Shown in pieces: positions 36,960 through 49,248 of a stretch of DNA of 64,000 bases. The stretch is from Daucus carota subsp. sativus (Eukaryota > Streptophyta > Magnoliopsida > Apiales > Apiaceae). The first letter of the stretch is position 1. Every line of letters starts with the position of its first letter. A program made the position numbers and the translations under genes. Under the pieces are notes generated by a model. It was given only the letters and a program-made list of their open reading frames with translations, did not search any database and had not been told where the DNA came from. The DNA is taken from positions 11,172,779-11,236,778 of the forward strand of contig NC_030383.2 in the NCBI RefSeq assembly GCF_001625215.2, in the 5' to 3' direction.

Positions 36960-37689
36960 CACTACAAGAAAACTGTTAATAGACATTATAGGTCAGACAT
37001 TGGTCAAATTTGCCACCGATGTTAAAAATGTTTTTAACATCACCGCTTTCAAAAGCGATGTCTTTAGCATTTTAAGACATCAAAAAAATTTGAACCGATG
37101 TCTAAAATATCATTAAAAATTTTCAAAACACGCGGCCATCCTCCCCCCCCCCATTCAAAAAAACGCCGCTTATTACCAAATATTCCCCGCCTTAGAACAA
37201 AATATGCTTCCCTCCTCCTTCTCTTCGGACACATTTAACATAAAAAATAAAATCTAAATTCTAAACTAATAACTAAAGATAAAACATTTCTACAGACACA
37301 CTCACTCTCTCCCGACCAGCTCTCGTCTCTCTCTTGACCACTCTCTCGACCAGCTGACTCTCTCATCTCTCCCGTACGTCGCGACCACCCACTCAGCCGC
37401 TCACCACCGCTCCCCTCATCAACACCACCGCTCCACTCATCACTGCCGCTCCGCTCACCACCACTCATCATCTATCACCTCCGTTGCTCTGCATCTACGA
37501 TGTTCTCTACTCTCTACTCAACTTGGTAAGTTTGAATCGAAGTGGGTATGTCTTCTCTTGCACATATCTTGTTTAAATCGAAACCCTAATTTGTAAATTT
37601 GGGGTTTTTTCAAATCAAAACCCTAATTTTTGGGGTTTTTTCAAATTTGGGGTTAAAAACCGATGTCTATTGACAGTTTTCTTGTAGTG
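36960..37689. mobile_element. Small CACTA (En/Spm) element, 730 bp
   Basis: Left end CACTACAAGAAAACTGTTAA and right end TTGACAGTTTTCTTGTAGTG are inverted with one mismatch over about 28 bp. ATA flanks both sides as 3-bp target duplication. Subterminal repeats are AGACAT / CCGATGTC. The inside has a CT-rich tract and an exon-like end (ACTTG|GTAAGT) but no transposase. Confidence 0.92.
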
Positions 37690-37714
37690 ATACTACGGAG
37701 ATACCATAGACATC

Positions 37715-37925
37715 TATACCTCCGATCGAGCTTACATTAGGAAGAAATGCACATTTAGCGATAAGCTCGTGGAAATTGTGCAAAAATTGGACGATAATTT
37801 GAGTTCAATATATGAGAATTAAAAGATTCAATAGTCTAAATGAAGAAAACAATAATTTACAATTAAAATGGGTCCAACGTTAAGTTTGGATCTATATAGG
37901 ATGAGGATCGGGAGCCAACATGTCC
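37715..37925. repeat. Dispersed repeat, copy 1
   Basis: GAGCTTACATTAGGAAGAA through ATGGGTCCAACGTTAAG resembles 41470-41660 over about 200 bp with indels. Function unknown. Confidence 0.65.
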
Positions 37926-37929
37926 ATTT

Positions 37930-39290
37930 CACAGCTAAAATTCTTGATTTTGGACATTATTCATATTTTCTTGAAAATCATTAAAACTCTTATATATATA
38001 AATAAGAGTTTTGATAGATATTAGTAGACATCAACATCGTATCACATAAAATAATTAGAGTGAGACTGAAATAAGATTAAAATAAGATTGTGATGGATTC
38101 TTTGTACTTCAATTCTTAAAAATTAGAAATTTTAACAAAGTAGGAGATGGGTTCTAATTGTATGCAATTTAAATATTATATCAAGACCAAAAATCTTTGG
38201 TTATTAATAGTCAGACAAATATAGTTTGGAATTGTCGTAGAATAACACAATTTTTTTGCCTAAAAGTAGGTTAAAAACTGCTAAATATACAAATAGAGTT
38301 TCATAACAACAAATTTTGACTCAAAAGTTTCTCGAAGGAGGTTATGCTTATGAAAAAAAGCTCTTTTTCACAAATTTCACCATCAAATCTCAATAAAAAC
38401 GTTATTTTTATATTATAATTCAAAATATGCAAATATCACAAAAAATTACCAAACAATTATCTCATTTCTGTAATAACACTAATTTTATCCACAACTTTTT
38501 TAAAGAGTACATCATTTTTGAACAATTCTCTCTAATACATCCTAAAACATATATCACCTGCGATTTAAATCTACATAAATGATTATTTTTACCAAATAAT
38601 GTATAATCTAATTATAAAACAAATAAAAAAAAGTAAAACGTCTCATTTCCATTACAAATGATCATAAATATGTAAGAGGAACTCAACATTTAAAATACAA
38701 ATTAAAAATATGTTATTTTATAACTACTAATATTTTTAACCCAAAAGTTTATTTTTCTTGCAAAATTTATCTCATATATGTGTGCCTGTATTTATCATAA
38801 CCTTTCCGATTACAACCTGTCATAATAAATATATTATAAAATATAAATCAAATTTTTACTAGGTTTATACAAATAATTCGATCATAAATATGAAAACTAT
38901 ATCAAAATTGAAATTATGATATAAAAAATTATATTTATGTAGTAGGTTAATGGTTGAGTTAATTATCCTATTATTTTCATAAAGTCCAATTAACATGCCG
39001 TCAAAATAGCATTTATGTTTTGAAAATCTAGTATAAATATAATTTACACAACTCATATTATATTGAGTGTTGAAATATGAAATCATAATATAATGACATA
39101 ATTTTATAAGAAAATTAATATTATATATGTTCAACTACATGTTTATTCTAAATAAATTGTGTTGATAAAAAATATTAGATTATTTACTTTCTTTGAATTA
39201 AAACACCTACAATTTTTATCCCCCTTTTTGTAAAAATACTACAAATAAAACCCTATCAACATCATTCAAGATCTCATACAGGCCGCCGCC
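37930..39290. other. AT-rich spacer
   Basis: No gene or repeat recognised. Confidence 0.4.
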
Positions 39291-39297
39291 TATATAT
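39291..39297 (+). promoter_or_regulatory. Probable TATA box (TATATAT) of the small gene
   Basis: TATATAT 71 bp before the ATG at 39368 leaves room for a start site near 39320 and a short leader. Confidence 0.4.
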
Positions 39298-39367
39298 GTG
39301 TGACCATAAACCCTGAGTTCTATCTATACATCATCCGGCCGGTACTTCTCCGTTCACTTGATTTGCA

Positions 39368-40456
39368 ATGTCAAGCTACAGCTGCACAGGAAATGAAGAA
39401 ATCTCAAAGACTAAATTACCAATAACAAAGGTACTTTCTTGGTTTCTTTCATCTGTGTTAAATTTCCAATTAATGTATATAAACAATTAGTTTTAAATTT
39501 ATTTATTCTGGATTCATGTGAAGGTGCCAACGGGTTCTTCTTCACTCCAGAGGCTGTACTATTCTGAAATTAGTTAGGGGTCTTTGTTATAACAGACTTA
39601 TACAAGAATTCTTTTCTTTGAAATAAGAATCTGCTAACCAGTGCTCAATTATGTACTCATGTGTCGCAGTTTATGTTCATTTAATTTTATGTGTGTTGCT
39701 GCATGTATTTTGTGCAAGGTTTATGTTAGAAGGAGAAAGATGGTGCGGCAACATGATCAAAAAGAGAATAATAACCAACCATCCAATGAGAATAGCCAGA
39801 AAAGGTACAATATGCTTATATTTGTCAGGGATTTTGTGAAATTTTGATTTATTTATTGCTAAATGTGTGGTGGTCACCCAAATTCTTAAATATTGATAAA
39901 ATCAAATTTAGGTACCTTATTCTATTTCATGAATTCTTTTGATTTGAAAATAATTTTCCTAATCTTTTTGGTTGTCCATTATTAAATGTAATTATGTAAT
40001 TAACTGTGAAAGCAATCCTTCTCCTGATCAGAATGAATTTTGAGGGTGTTTCGTACCATCACAAAGGAATGAATACACACACACACACACACACACAATA
40101 TGTGTGTGTGTGAGAATTAATGTTAGAATTTCCTTCATTCATAAATGCTTGCCTGCAGTACTGATGAACTCATTTCTCATCAGTATTGGTGGATATATTG
40201 TGGTTTTCAGTTACAATTATTTTTTTGTAGGTCTTGATAACATAATATTTTCATTAATTATCTACTAATATTCATGCTTTCTCTATGTTGAAACTGAAGA
40301 ATGCAAGAGGGTTCAATGTTGAGAGATGCCCCTGTGGCTCCTCTACTCGCATCTCTAAGCAACACACAGCTACTTCAATATTTTGAGTTCATAGCTAATA
40401 TTCGGATGCAGGAAAAGGAAGAAGTTGCAACCCTGACCTTTACTAGTCGAGATTAG
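39368..40456 (+). CDS. Small unknown protein, 101 residues, three exons
   Basis: Exons 39368-39430, 39719-39804 and 40300-40456 join in phase with GT-AG sites (306 nt). The protein starts MSSYSCTGNEEIS, has a basic stretch (VYVRRRKMVRQH), an Asn/Gln-rich linker and an acidic, helix-like C-terminus (LLASLSNTQLLQYFEFI). There is no signal peptide or membrane segment. The basic patch suggests a nuclear or nucleic-acid-bound protein, but I do not recognise the family. An alternative internal exon near 39524 would introduce an early stop. Confidence 0.5.
40075..40113. repeat. (AC)n-AATA-(TG)n microsatellite, self-complementary
   Basis: About eleven AC units are followed by AATA and about seven TG units, in intron 2 of the small gene, giving a perfect hairpin-forming repeat. 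Confidence 0.9.
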
Positions 40457-42184
40457 ACACTTTGTCTACATTTTTTAAATTGGGTATTTTGATTTGGTAT
40501 TTGCATTTATAAAATTAGGCAATTATGTGAAAGACCTCTTTTCTATATGAGTTGGTACTGACAAAAATCCCTTAATATATGCATGCTCTTCTTGGTGATG
40601 GATGTGTTTCTTATAATATGTCTCAACTATGTTTAGTTATAGATTATTGTAGTTGATTTGTTGGTGATATGGCACATATATAGTGCAGGGGGTATACTCA
40701 ATTATTCTTTACCGATGGAAAACCAGAAAACTACCACATTGCTATAATACCAACTACTGTTGCTCAACCAATAACTAAATTTTCCCTACTAAGAACATCA
40801 ACTAAACAAATACAGTAGGTAATTAAGACTACCATTTATAAATTGTCCAAGTCTAAGAAGCTTTTATTGTTTCCAACCAAACTAGGAGCTATAAGGAATT
40901 AAGGATGTTGATAACAAATCATTAATGTACATAAAGACTTGTAAGCTGGGACTATCCACATGACTCTTACACCACCATATTGAGTCGTCCATGAGCAACT
41001 CAAATTAGAGGGATTTGGGGGTCAATAAGAAAAAATATAAATTAGCTTACATATCACAGAGTCTTAGTCTAGCTAATACAAATCACTAGAAAAAAATTAC
41101 CAACTAATGCAATTATGGAGAATGGAAAAGGTTATGTGGGGAGGAAGAACCCTAGGCGGGCCTTGTGCGAACATGGTCGTAGGGCCAAGTTTTGGCTCTT
41201 ACACAAGCTCAAGCTGTCCAAGGGTTATCTAGCTCATTAGAGGGTTTGGTGGTGTGTTAATCATGGTTGGTTTGTATTTAGATTTTATTTTATAAGTTTG
41301 TATTTAGCTTTTATTTTAGAAATATGTAATTTACAGTTATATATATACCAAGTACATTTTGATATTCCTTCATTAAATTTTATTTGTTTCAACTTTTATA
41401 TTTAAAATTTTGTTTGTTTTTATTCTTTAAACTATTTTATAGTAGGAAGGAATTGAGCACGAGGAGCTTTATTTGAGCTTATATTAGGAAGAAATGCAGA
41501 TTTAGCCATAAGCTTGTGCAAACATTGGACAATAATTTGAATTCGAGAATCAGAAGATTTTATAGTCTAAAAACAATTACTCACAATTGATATGGGTCCA
41601 ACGTTAAGTTTGGACGGAGGATGAGGATTGAGAGTCGGCCTATACATTTCACAAGCGAAAACATTTCATTACATAACCACAACAAAAAAGTAAAAAATAA
41701 AATTTTTCTAAATGGTACTTAAATATATTTCTACTATTAGTAACATTTACCTAATTTCGCTAGTCACCTACGAACATTTGCATAGCTATGCACTAAATCT
41801 AAGTCATATATATATATATTTTTTGAATATAAATCCAAGTCATATTTAAATACCCTTTAACATCAAACTAATGACTAAAGTGAATAAATAAATAATATTC
41901 ATTTTATAATTATCCTTATTTCTAAAATTGTCATTATTTCAAACTTAATAAAGTTTAACTAATTTATTTCTTCCTCACAAATTCTTCTAAAATAATACTA
42001 TCAATTTATGCAATGGTCAAGAAAGATAACAAGATTTTAATTCTTTTAAGAATTTCAATTCGAATTTGGTTAATTCGTTCGAATGTCGTAACTCAAAGCT
42101 ACTCTTCGAAAAACCCATCGTTCACTATTTTAACAATGTAATAATCATTATCCATGTAATGACAGTGATAGAAACATAATTTAA
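40457..42184. other. Spacer with dispersed repeat copies
   Basis: 41470-41660 is the second copy of the repeat at 37715-37925. 41665-41765 (ATTTCATTACATAACCACAA) resembles 62765-62870. No gene seen. Confidence 0.5.
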
Positions 42185-43204
42185 CACTACAAGAAAAGCG
42201 GGCATTTCCGACCGCCAAAATCGGTCGGAAATAAGCAAAATCGGTCGGTTTTGAGGTCATTTCCGACCACCGACCGACCGACCACGTCGGTCCCTTTAAA
42301 CCGAGTCGGAAATGACGTATCGGTCTGAAATGAGTTATATAACCGACCGATTCTGTCGGTCGGAAATGTGTTGCCATATCCATATACACGTGGATTGTAT
42401 CAGATAAATCTGGCCCACTGTTGACGTGTCATACACGTGGATTGTCTCAAAACTGACCAATGACGGTCGAAAATGTGTTGGTCGGTAAAGAAGTTCATGG
42501 CTCAGCTGTGGGGCCCAGTTGTAAAAACGACCACATTGTGGTCGGAAATGAGTCGGTCGAAAATGTCTTTTCAGGGTCCATTGGATGAGCTTCTGGGCTA
42601 AAACCGACCACCCAGTGGTCGGAAATGTGTTGGTCGGAAATGGCTTCCAGGGTCCATTGGGGGAGCTTCTGGGCTAAAACCGACCTCCCAAATTGCATAC
42701 ATCTGGTCGGAAATGAGTTGGTCAGAAATGAGTTGGCCGTTTTTCTGGGTTTTAGGATATGAATTTGGTCGGAAATGTATACATCTGGTTGGTTTTCCGG
42801 GTTCTTTTTTACCATTCTTGGTCGGAAATGATCAAATTTGGTCGGTTTTCTGGAGATAAAATTTCAAAAAATTGCAGTATTTACATTATAAACTATACCA
42901 TATCCCTGCTATTTTACCAAACCAACAATGCACATACAATATCCAATTTCAAAACCAAAATCAAGAATCATATCCATTAAAATTCAGTACAACATAATTT
43001 AAAAGCCAACAAGCATTCATATATTTACAAAAGGACAGTTATAAAATTATGTACGACATAAATGTTACAGCTAAACAATCAGCCAAAAGCTAGCAAAAGC
43101 CAACAATCATATACGTTACAGCTGAACAATCAAAAGACAAAAGCAATGTTTTAACAAAATCAGCATCCCTACCAATAATGCATCTAGCTAGGTAGCTTCA
43201 TTTC

Positions 43205-45180
43205 AATCTTCCTCATCGCAATCACCATCATCATCCCTTGAGAAATAGCCATTTTCTTTTTGCCTTTGTCTTTTTTGGCGCCATAGCCTATACATGAACA
43301 ATGATATATATAGTTAGTCAACTTATGTTAGTCAATGAAACAACCACGGCAGATTCATAACAACTTATTGCTACCATGCCACATGTATATGTTAAATTAT
43401 AAATGCATTAGAAAATTAAACAAAAAGTGAAATGACCCACCTATGGGGGGCCACTGTGTGACCCACTATGCACCCTACTGCCACGTGTCAATGTGGGGCC
43501 AATTATTTTGACAACATTTAAACAAGCTATTGTAACATTTTTTTTAAAAAAATTTACATATCCACTCTAAATAAACAATACTTCTCATAATCATATTTTC
43601 ATCATTTCAATAACAATCCAAACATACAAACCAACTTAAAATTCAATTACAACTAACATCAAATCCAGAACTAAACCGATACTACTTAATAAATCAATAT
43701 CAAATTAACAATTCCCAACAAGTTAATCCAAATTAATAACTGAAAATACCATGAGTTTAATATTTATCTGGATGCAATTCTAGTTTAATAAGAATGCTTA
43801 TATGACTAGTATAAAAACAATACTGCAACCATGATGATGGAGGGATATGATAAAAGAAAGATAGATACAGATTGTAGATCACGATTCCCAATACAAATCT
43901 TATATAAATATAGATTCAAAAGATGATAAGTCACAGTCGACAAAACAAATCTTATACAAATATTGGTGAAATTCAAAGAATTTGTACATGTTGCTCACCC
44001 TGATGGCCTGGCTGTTTCTTTGAAAATAACCTTGTTCTTTACTTCCTCAACTGCCTGTATAAGATTTTGGAGAAGAGCATAAAAACAGAGTGCAACTTGA
44101 CAAACAAATTGACATAAAAAGCTAAGAAGACATATAAATAATAACACTGCATAAATCAAGAGCTCCGAATCATAAATACACACAAAATCCAAAATAAAAT
44201 GACAGAGCTAGAGTTTCTTGCCAATCACAAAGCAAAGAAGAAGACAATGAGTTCCTGACCGTTTTAGATATCCAATTGTCTATCATTAGGCTACTCCTTG
44301 ATTATCTATATAATAAGCACACTACATACCTGATATGGCATGATCAACGAGAACTAATTATTTCTGGTAAAATATAAACAGCAAGCCAAGTTGCACAAAA
44401 ACTGTTTCGTAACTTAAAAATTTGTAACAGATATCAGATGCAAAACTACAAACCAAATAAACAGAAACATTTAATTAGTAGTATAATTTTGATTTACTAA
44501 CTTAACTAGTCTTTTCTATAATAACTAAATGAATCGGAATGATAATTTAAAGAACACATTTGTGATAGTATTGACTTAAGAAGTGAGCATATATCAAAGC
44601 TATATTGAAGATAATAAAAAGGAGAAAATTAGGATTGACAGTTGAATAGATCTTGATACACAGACATTAAGATATCAAAATTATAACAACAAAGAGAGAG
44701 ATAAAGATGGAAAAGGACAAAGAGTTAGGGATAATATACATAGGTATCTCATCTTCGATGCTTTCTCACATCTCTCTCTGTTCTTCTCAGATCCAACGAC
44801 CCAAAGTTCCAATGTTCCGAAAATCAAATCAAAGCACAAATCTATTAAACTTCAAGCTTCAATACGCTGAAAGTAAAGAGAGAGTTCAATTAGTTAAGCT
44901 TAATCATCAAAACAGAATCAAATAAAGTCAAAATCAAAACCCCCAATTCCAAGATGCCCCAATTTGAAGCCGGTCAATCCGGAGGCTAAAGCAGATCTAT
45001 TGAGAATCTTATCATCTACCTTCGTTCAAGAAGTAAAGTATGTGATATTACTTAGAAGAATCGAATTGAAGACGTGAAGATTGAAAGAGAGAGAAGTGCG
45101 AGACCGAAAGAATCATCAGAGAGAGTTTGTGACTAGAGAGTATACACATTTGGTTTTTGAAAGATATACAATAGAAGTAA
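43205..45180 (-). pseudogene. Possible minus-strand gene or gene fragment inside the CACTA element
   Basis: Exon-like pieces with good splice sites occur at about 44058-44000 (ACAG|GCAGTTGAGG...CATCAG|GTGAGC, encoding AVEEVKNKVIF) and 43288-43205 (RQKRQRQKENG, then an acidic DDDGDCDEED end and stop). A GA-rich leader-like tract lies at 45000-45180. Not recognised; it could be transposase remnant or captured host sequence. Confidence 0.3.
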
Positions 45181-45417
45181 ATGAGAGGGGCGGTATTCTT
45201 TTACCCCAATAGCCCGCCCAAACAATTCGTGAAAACGTGTGCTAGCCATACATGTTCAATCTAACAAATAAAAATTATGATATATAATTAAAAATAATAA
45301 ATTTGATATCTGCAAAATTTTTAAGATTTATAAAATATTATTTACTACTTTTGTATATCATAAATATTTTTAAGCGATATAATAATGTATTTTTAAGTAA
45401 TTATATTCATATCCGTA

Positions 45418-45930
45418 CAGTTGGATCATTTAAATTAATTATTACTTTTTTTAAAAAAAATAACCCTACGTTCATATTTAAGTATAACCTAATACTTTCA
45501 CTATAATATCTCAACAAATAAAATCCTATTGACTTGATTTTAGGTATATAACTACGATGAGTACTTAATTTACGATATGTACGGTTAGATCGCCTACAAA
45601 ACAAATTTATTTTTTTGTAAAGAAATAACCATACGTCTATATTTAAGAATAACATAATATTTTCGTTATAATATCTCAACAAATAAAATCCTATTGACTT
45701 GATTTTTGGTATATAACTACGATGAGTACTTAATTTACGATCCGTACGGTTGGATCGCCTAAAAGACAAATTTATTTTTTTATAAAAAAATAACCCTACG
45801 TCTATATTTAAGAATAACATAATATTTTCGTTATAATGTCTCAACAAATAAAATCCTATTAACTTGATTTTTGGTATATAACTCCGATGAGTACTTAATT
45901 TACGATCCGTACGGTTGGATCGCCTAAAAA
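45418..45930. repeat. 165-bp tandem array 1 inside the CACTA element
   Basis: About three units with landmarks CGGTTGGATCGCCT at 45418, 45582, 45747 and 45912. Because 165 is divisible by three the minus strand stays open with a 55-residue repeat (SNRTDRKLSTHRSYIPKI); I regard it as non-coding. Confidence 0.9.
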
Positions 45931-46564
45931 ACAAATTGATATTTCGGAAGTGTACAACCTAGGATAACTTCAGATGAAATCCAAACCGTGAACTCCAACA
46001 TTCACTGCAATGCATGATTCGTAACAGAAAAGCGTCTTTATAATTTTTTTATATTTTTCTTCTTTCGCTATTATGATTAGTACCCTAAATTAGACCATAT
46101 CACAAAGATTCTACATTTTTCTGTTGTTTGAATAATTAATTTGAAATTAGTTAGTTAGTATATATAATTTGTTATGAAAATAAAAATATTTTAAAAATCA
46201 AATATTAAGTGATGAATAATTTTTTATTAAATTATTAACTGATTAAAAGCTAGTTTCAAAATTCTTTAATTTTTTTAATAGTTTTCTTAGCCGAATAAAA
46301 TTTTATTATTTTTCTCACAAGTCATAACCGACTGCCAAGGTTTTACATCGGTCAGAAATGACGGTTTTATTGGTCGGTTTTCTGCACTTGAGTGACTGGT
46401 CGGAAATGATTTAAATTTGGTCGGTTTTCTGTGTTAAAATTATGAGTTTGGTCGGAAATGTGTTGCATGTGGTCGGTTTTCTGTGTTAAAATTATGAGTT
46501 TGGTCGGAAATATAGTGAATGTGGTCGGTTTTCTGGATGTGCAATGTTTTTAGTTTTTTTTAAT

Positions 46565-47125
46565 AGTCAAAAAATAAAATCATATTGACTTGATTTTTGG
46601 TATATAACTACGGTTGGATCGCCTAAAAAATAAATTTACTTTTTTGTAAAAAAATAACCCTACATCCATATTTAAGAATAACATAACATTTTCGCTATAA
46701 TATCTCAACAGATTAAATCCTATTGTCTTGATTTTTGGTATATAACTACGATGAGTACTGAATTTACGATCCGTACGGTTGGATCGCCTAAAAAATAAAT
46801 TTATTTTTTTGTAAAAAAAATAACCCTACATCCATATTTAAGAATAACATAACATTTTCGCTATAATATCTCAACAGATTAAATCCTATTGCCGTGATTT
46901 TTGGTATATAACTACGATGAGTACTTAATTTACGATCCGTACGGTTGGATCGCCTAAAAAATAAATTTATTTTTTTGTAAAAAAATAACCCTACGTCTAT
47001 ATTTAAGTATAACATAATATTTTCGTTATAATATCTCAGCGGATAAAATCCTATTGATTTGATTTTTGGCATACAACTACTATGACTACTTAATTTACGA
47101 TCCGTACGGTTGGATCGCCTAAAAA
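46565..47125. repeat. 165-bp tandem array 2 inside the CACTA element
   Basis: Landmarks CGGTTGGATCGCC at 46611, 46776, 46942 and 47107. Array 2 and its flank (to about 47750) are a diverged copy of array 1 and its flank (to about 46560), offset by about 1195 bp. Confidence 0.9.
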
Positions 47126-48233
47126 ACAAATTGATATTTTGAAAGTATACACCCTAGGATAACTTCTGATAAAATCCAAACCCTGAACTCCGACATTCAC
47201 CGCAATGCATGATTCGTAACAGAATAGAGTCTTTATAATTTTTTTTATATTTTTCTTTTGCTATCATGATTAGTACCTTAAATTAGACCATATCAAAAAG
47301 ATTTTACATTTTTCTGCTGTTTGAATAATTAATTTGAAATTAGTTAGTCAGTATTTATATTTTGTTATGGAAATAAAAAAATTTAAAAATCAAATATTAA
47401 GTTATGAATAATTTTTTATTAATTTATTAACTGACTAAAAGCTAGTTTCAATTTTTTTAATTTTTAATTTTTAAGTTTACTTAGCTGAACAATTTTTTTT
47501 TGTTTTTCTCACAAGTCAAAACCGACCGCCATAGTCGTATATCGGTCAGAAATGACAGAACGAAATGGTCGGTTTTCTGCACTTGAGAATCTGGTCGGAA
47601 ATGAGTTAAATTTGGTCGGTTTTCTGTGTTAAAATTATAAGTTTGGTCGGAAATGTGTTGCATGTGGTCGGTTTTCTTTGTTAAAATTATGAGTTTGGTC
47701 GGAAATATATTGAATCTGGTCGGTTTTCTATATGTAAAATGTTTTTACTTTTTTTTAAATAGTTTACTTAGTCGAATAAAATTTATTGTTTTTCTAAGAA
47801 GTTAAAACCGATCGCACGAGTTTTAATTCGGTCGGAAACGAAGCAGGCCATTTCCGACCGCCAAAATCGGTCGGAAATAAGCTGGGCCCCACCTCGTCCC
47901 CACTCAGCCAATCACAAGGCGACAACAAGTTAAAAGCTGACCAATTATTTTAAACCAGTCAAGGTGGTCGGAAATGACCACAGGCGGTCGGAAATGTGTC
48001 GGTCAGTTTTACTGACGTGGCGTCCATGTCAGCTGAAGAACGTTGGTGAGCGGGACCCACGCCCATTATAACCGACCGATTTGGTGCGGTCGGTAATGGC
48101 GGTCGTAAATGACGCCATTTTTTACGACCGATCGCGATTGGTCGGTAAGTCGGTCGGAAATGACAGTTTTTTTCCGACCACTTTGGTCGGTCGGAAATTT
48201 TGGTCGGAAATGCCTGCTTTTCTAGTAGTGTAA

Positions 48234-49248
48234 CCTAAACCTCGTTTAATTTCTTTAGGATTTTGGCATAACTTGATGAACTAAATTACTTTAAAGTTAC
48301 TAATAAGAATATTATTTCATGTGTTCTCGAATTGATATATTGGTGCGAGGATAAAAAAAATAGTTTTATCATGAAAGTTCAACCTTTGATGCACACCAGT
48401 TGCTTCTTAACTCCTTATTATATGAATTTTCCAACAATTCACGATTCTTATGTATGAATTAACGAAAATTTGTGTCTTGTGAAATCTACTTGCTTAGATG
48501 CTATGTCTCTCATGCATGTTTCAAACATATCGATCGAAATTAAAAATAGCTACTGATATCGGTTGAATTTACGAAAGAGGTTGAATTCAACAAAAACAAC
48601 AAAACTCGGTTGAATAAAAAAATCCTAAATTTGGCCTTCTTCTGTTGACTTTAATTTTCATTAATTTTCATGGGCGAGAACTTCAAATTTTCACCAAAAT
48701 TCAAAGTCAAAATAAAAAATTTAGGTCACGGATAAAAACGACCGCAAGCCGCCGAATTAGGTTGGTCAAACATAGCCGTCGAATTTTGCCGGTCGAATTT
48801 AACTAAACTCGACCGCTATCTCAATTCCAAAACACATAAATCATGTTTAATAGCTAGGATCAACATATAAGTGACTAACAATTAATTATTCAAGTCCGCA
48901 AATTATAACAACTTTTAGTTTTTTTTATGTAGCTAACCGGAGGTGTAATAGTGTTTTTTATGTAGCTAACAACGTGTAAATTCTGAACTCATACACAAGA
49001 TTGTTGAAACAATATTACTAGAACACAACTGGAAAATGGGTTCAAAGGGAGACTTACCATGTCTGCATGATTCTTAAATAGAGAAATAAGTTACAGTACT
49101 TAGTTATACTATTTATAAATACTAATAACACTTTAATATGGCGCAGCCAAGGAGAATTAAACAGCAATTACAAGTTCTAGACCAGACATGTGTTCATGAT
49201 GATCTATAATCTTAATGCAGAAATAAGGCTGCTGCATGCATAAGATCC
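48234..49248. other. Spacer and 3' flank of CCCH gene A
   Basis: 48530-48830 contains GACCGC/GTCGAATTT words reminiscent of another CACTA subterminal region but no termini. From about 48925 the sequence is homologous to the 3' flank of gene B (about 55722 on). Confidence 0.4.

Larger units (their letters stand above)
42185..48230. mobile_element. Large CACTA (En/Spm) element, 6.05 kb
   Basis: Left end CACTACAAGAAAAGCGGGCA and right end TGCCTGCTTTTCTAGTAGTG are inverted, with TAA on both sides (42182-42184 and 48231-48233). Both subterminal regions carry dozens of GGTCGGAAATG / GGTCGGTTTTC repeats in both orientations. No intact TPase is seen; a few exon-like pieces lie in the middle, so the element appears non-autonomous. 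Confidence 0.93.

Noticed and set aside
37560-37660. AAACCCTAA words resembling plant telomere repeat
   Set aside because: Only two or three isolated copies inside a CACTA element; telobox words are common in plant leaders and do not form an array.
45407-45934. 175-codon minus-strand open frame with a 55-residue repeat
   Set aside because: It is explained by a 165-bp non-coding tandem repeat within the CACTA element whose length is divisible by three; composition is AT-driven and no family is recognised. The same holds for 46788-47129.
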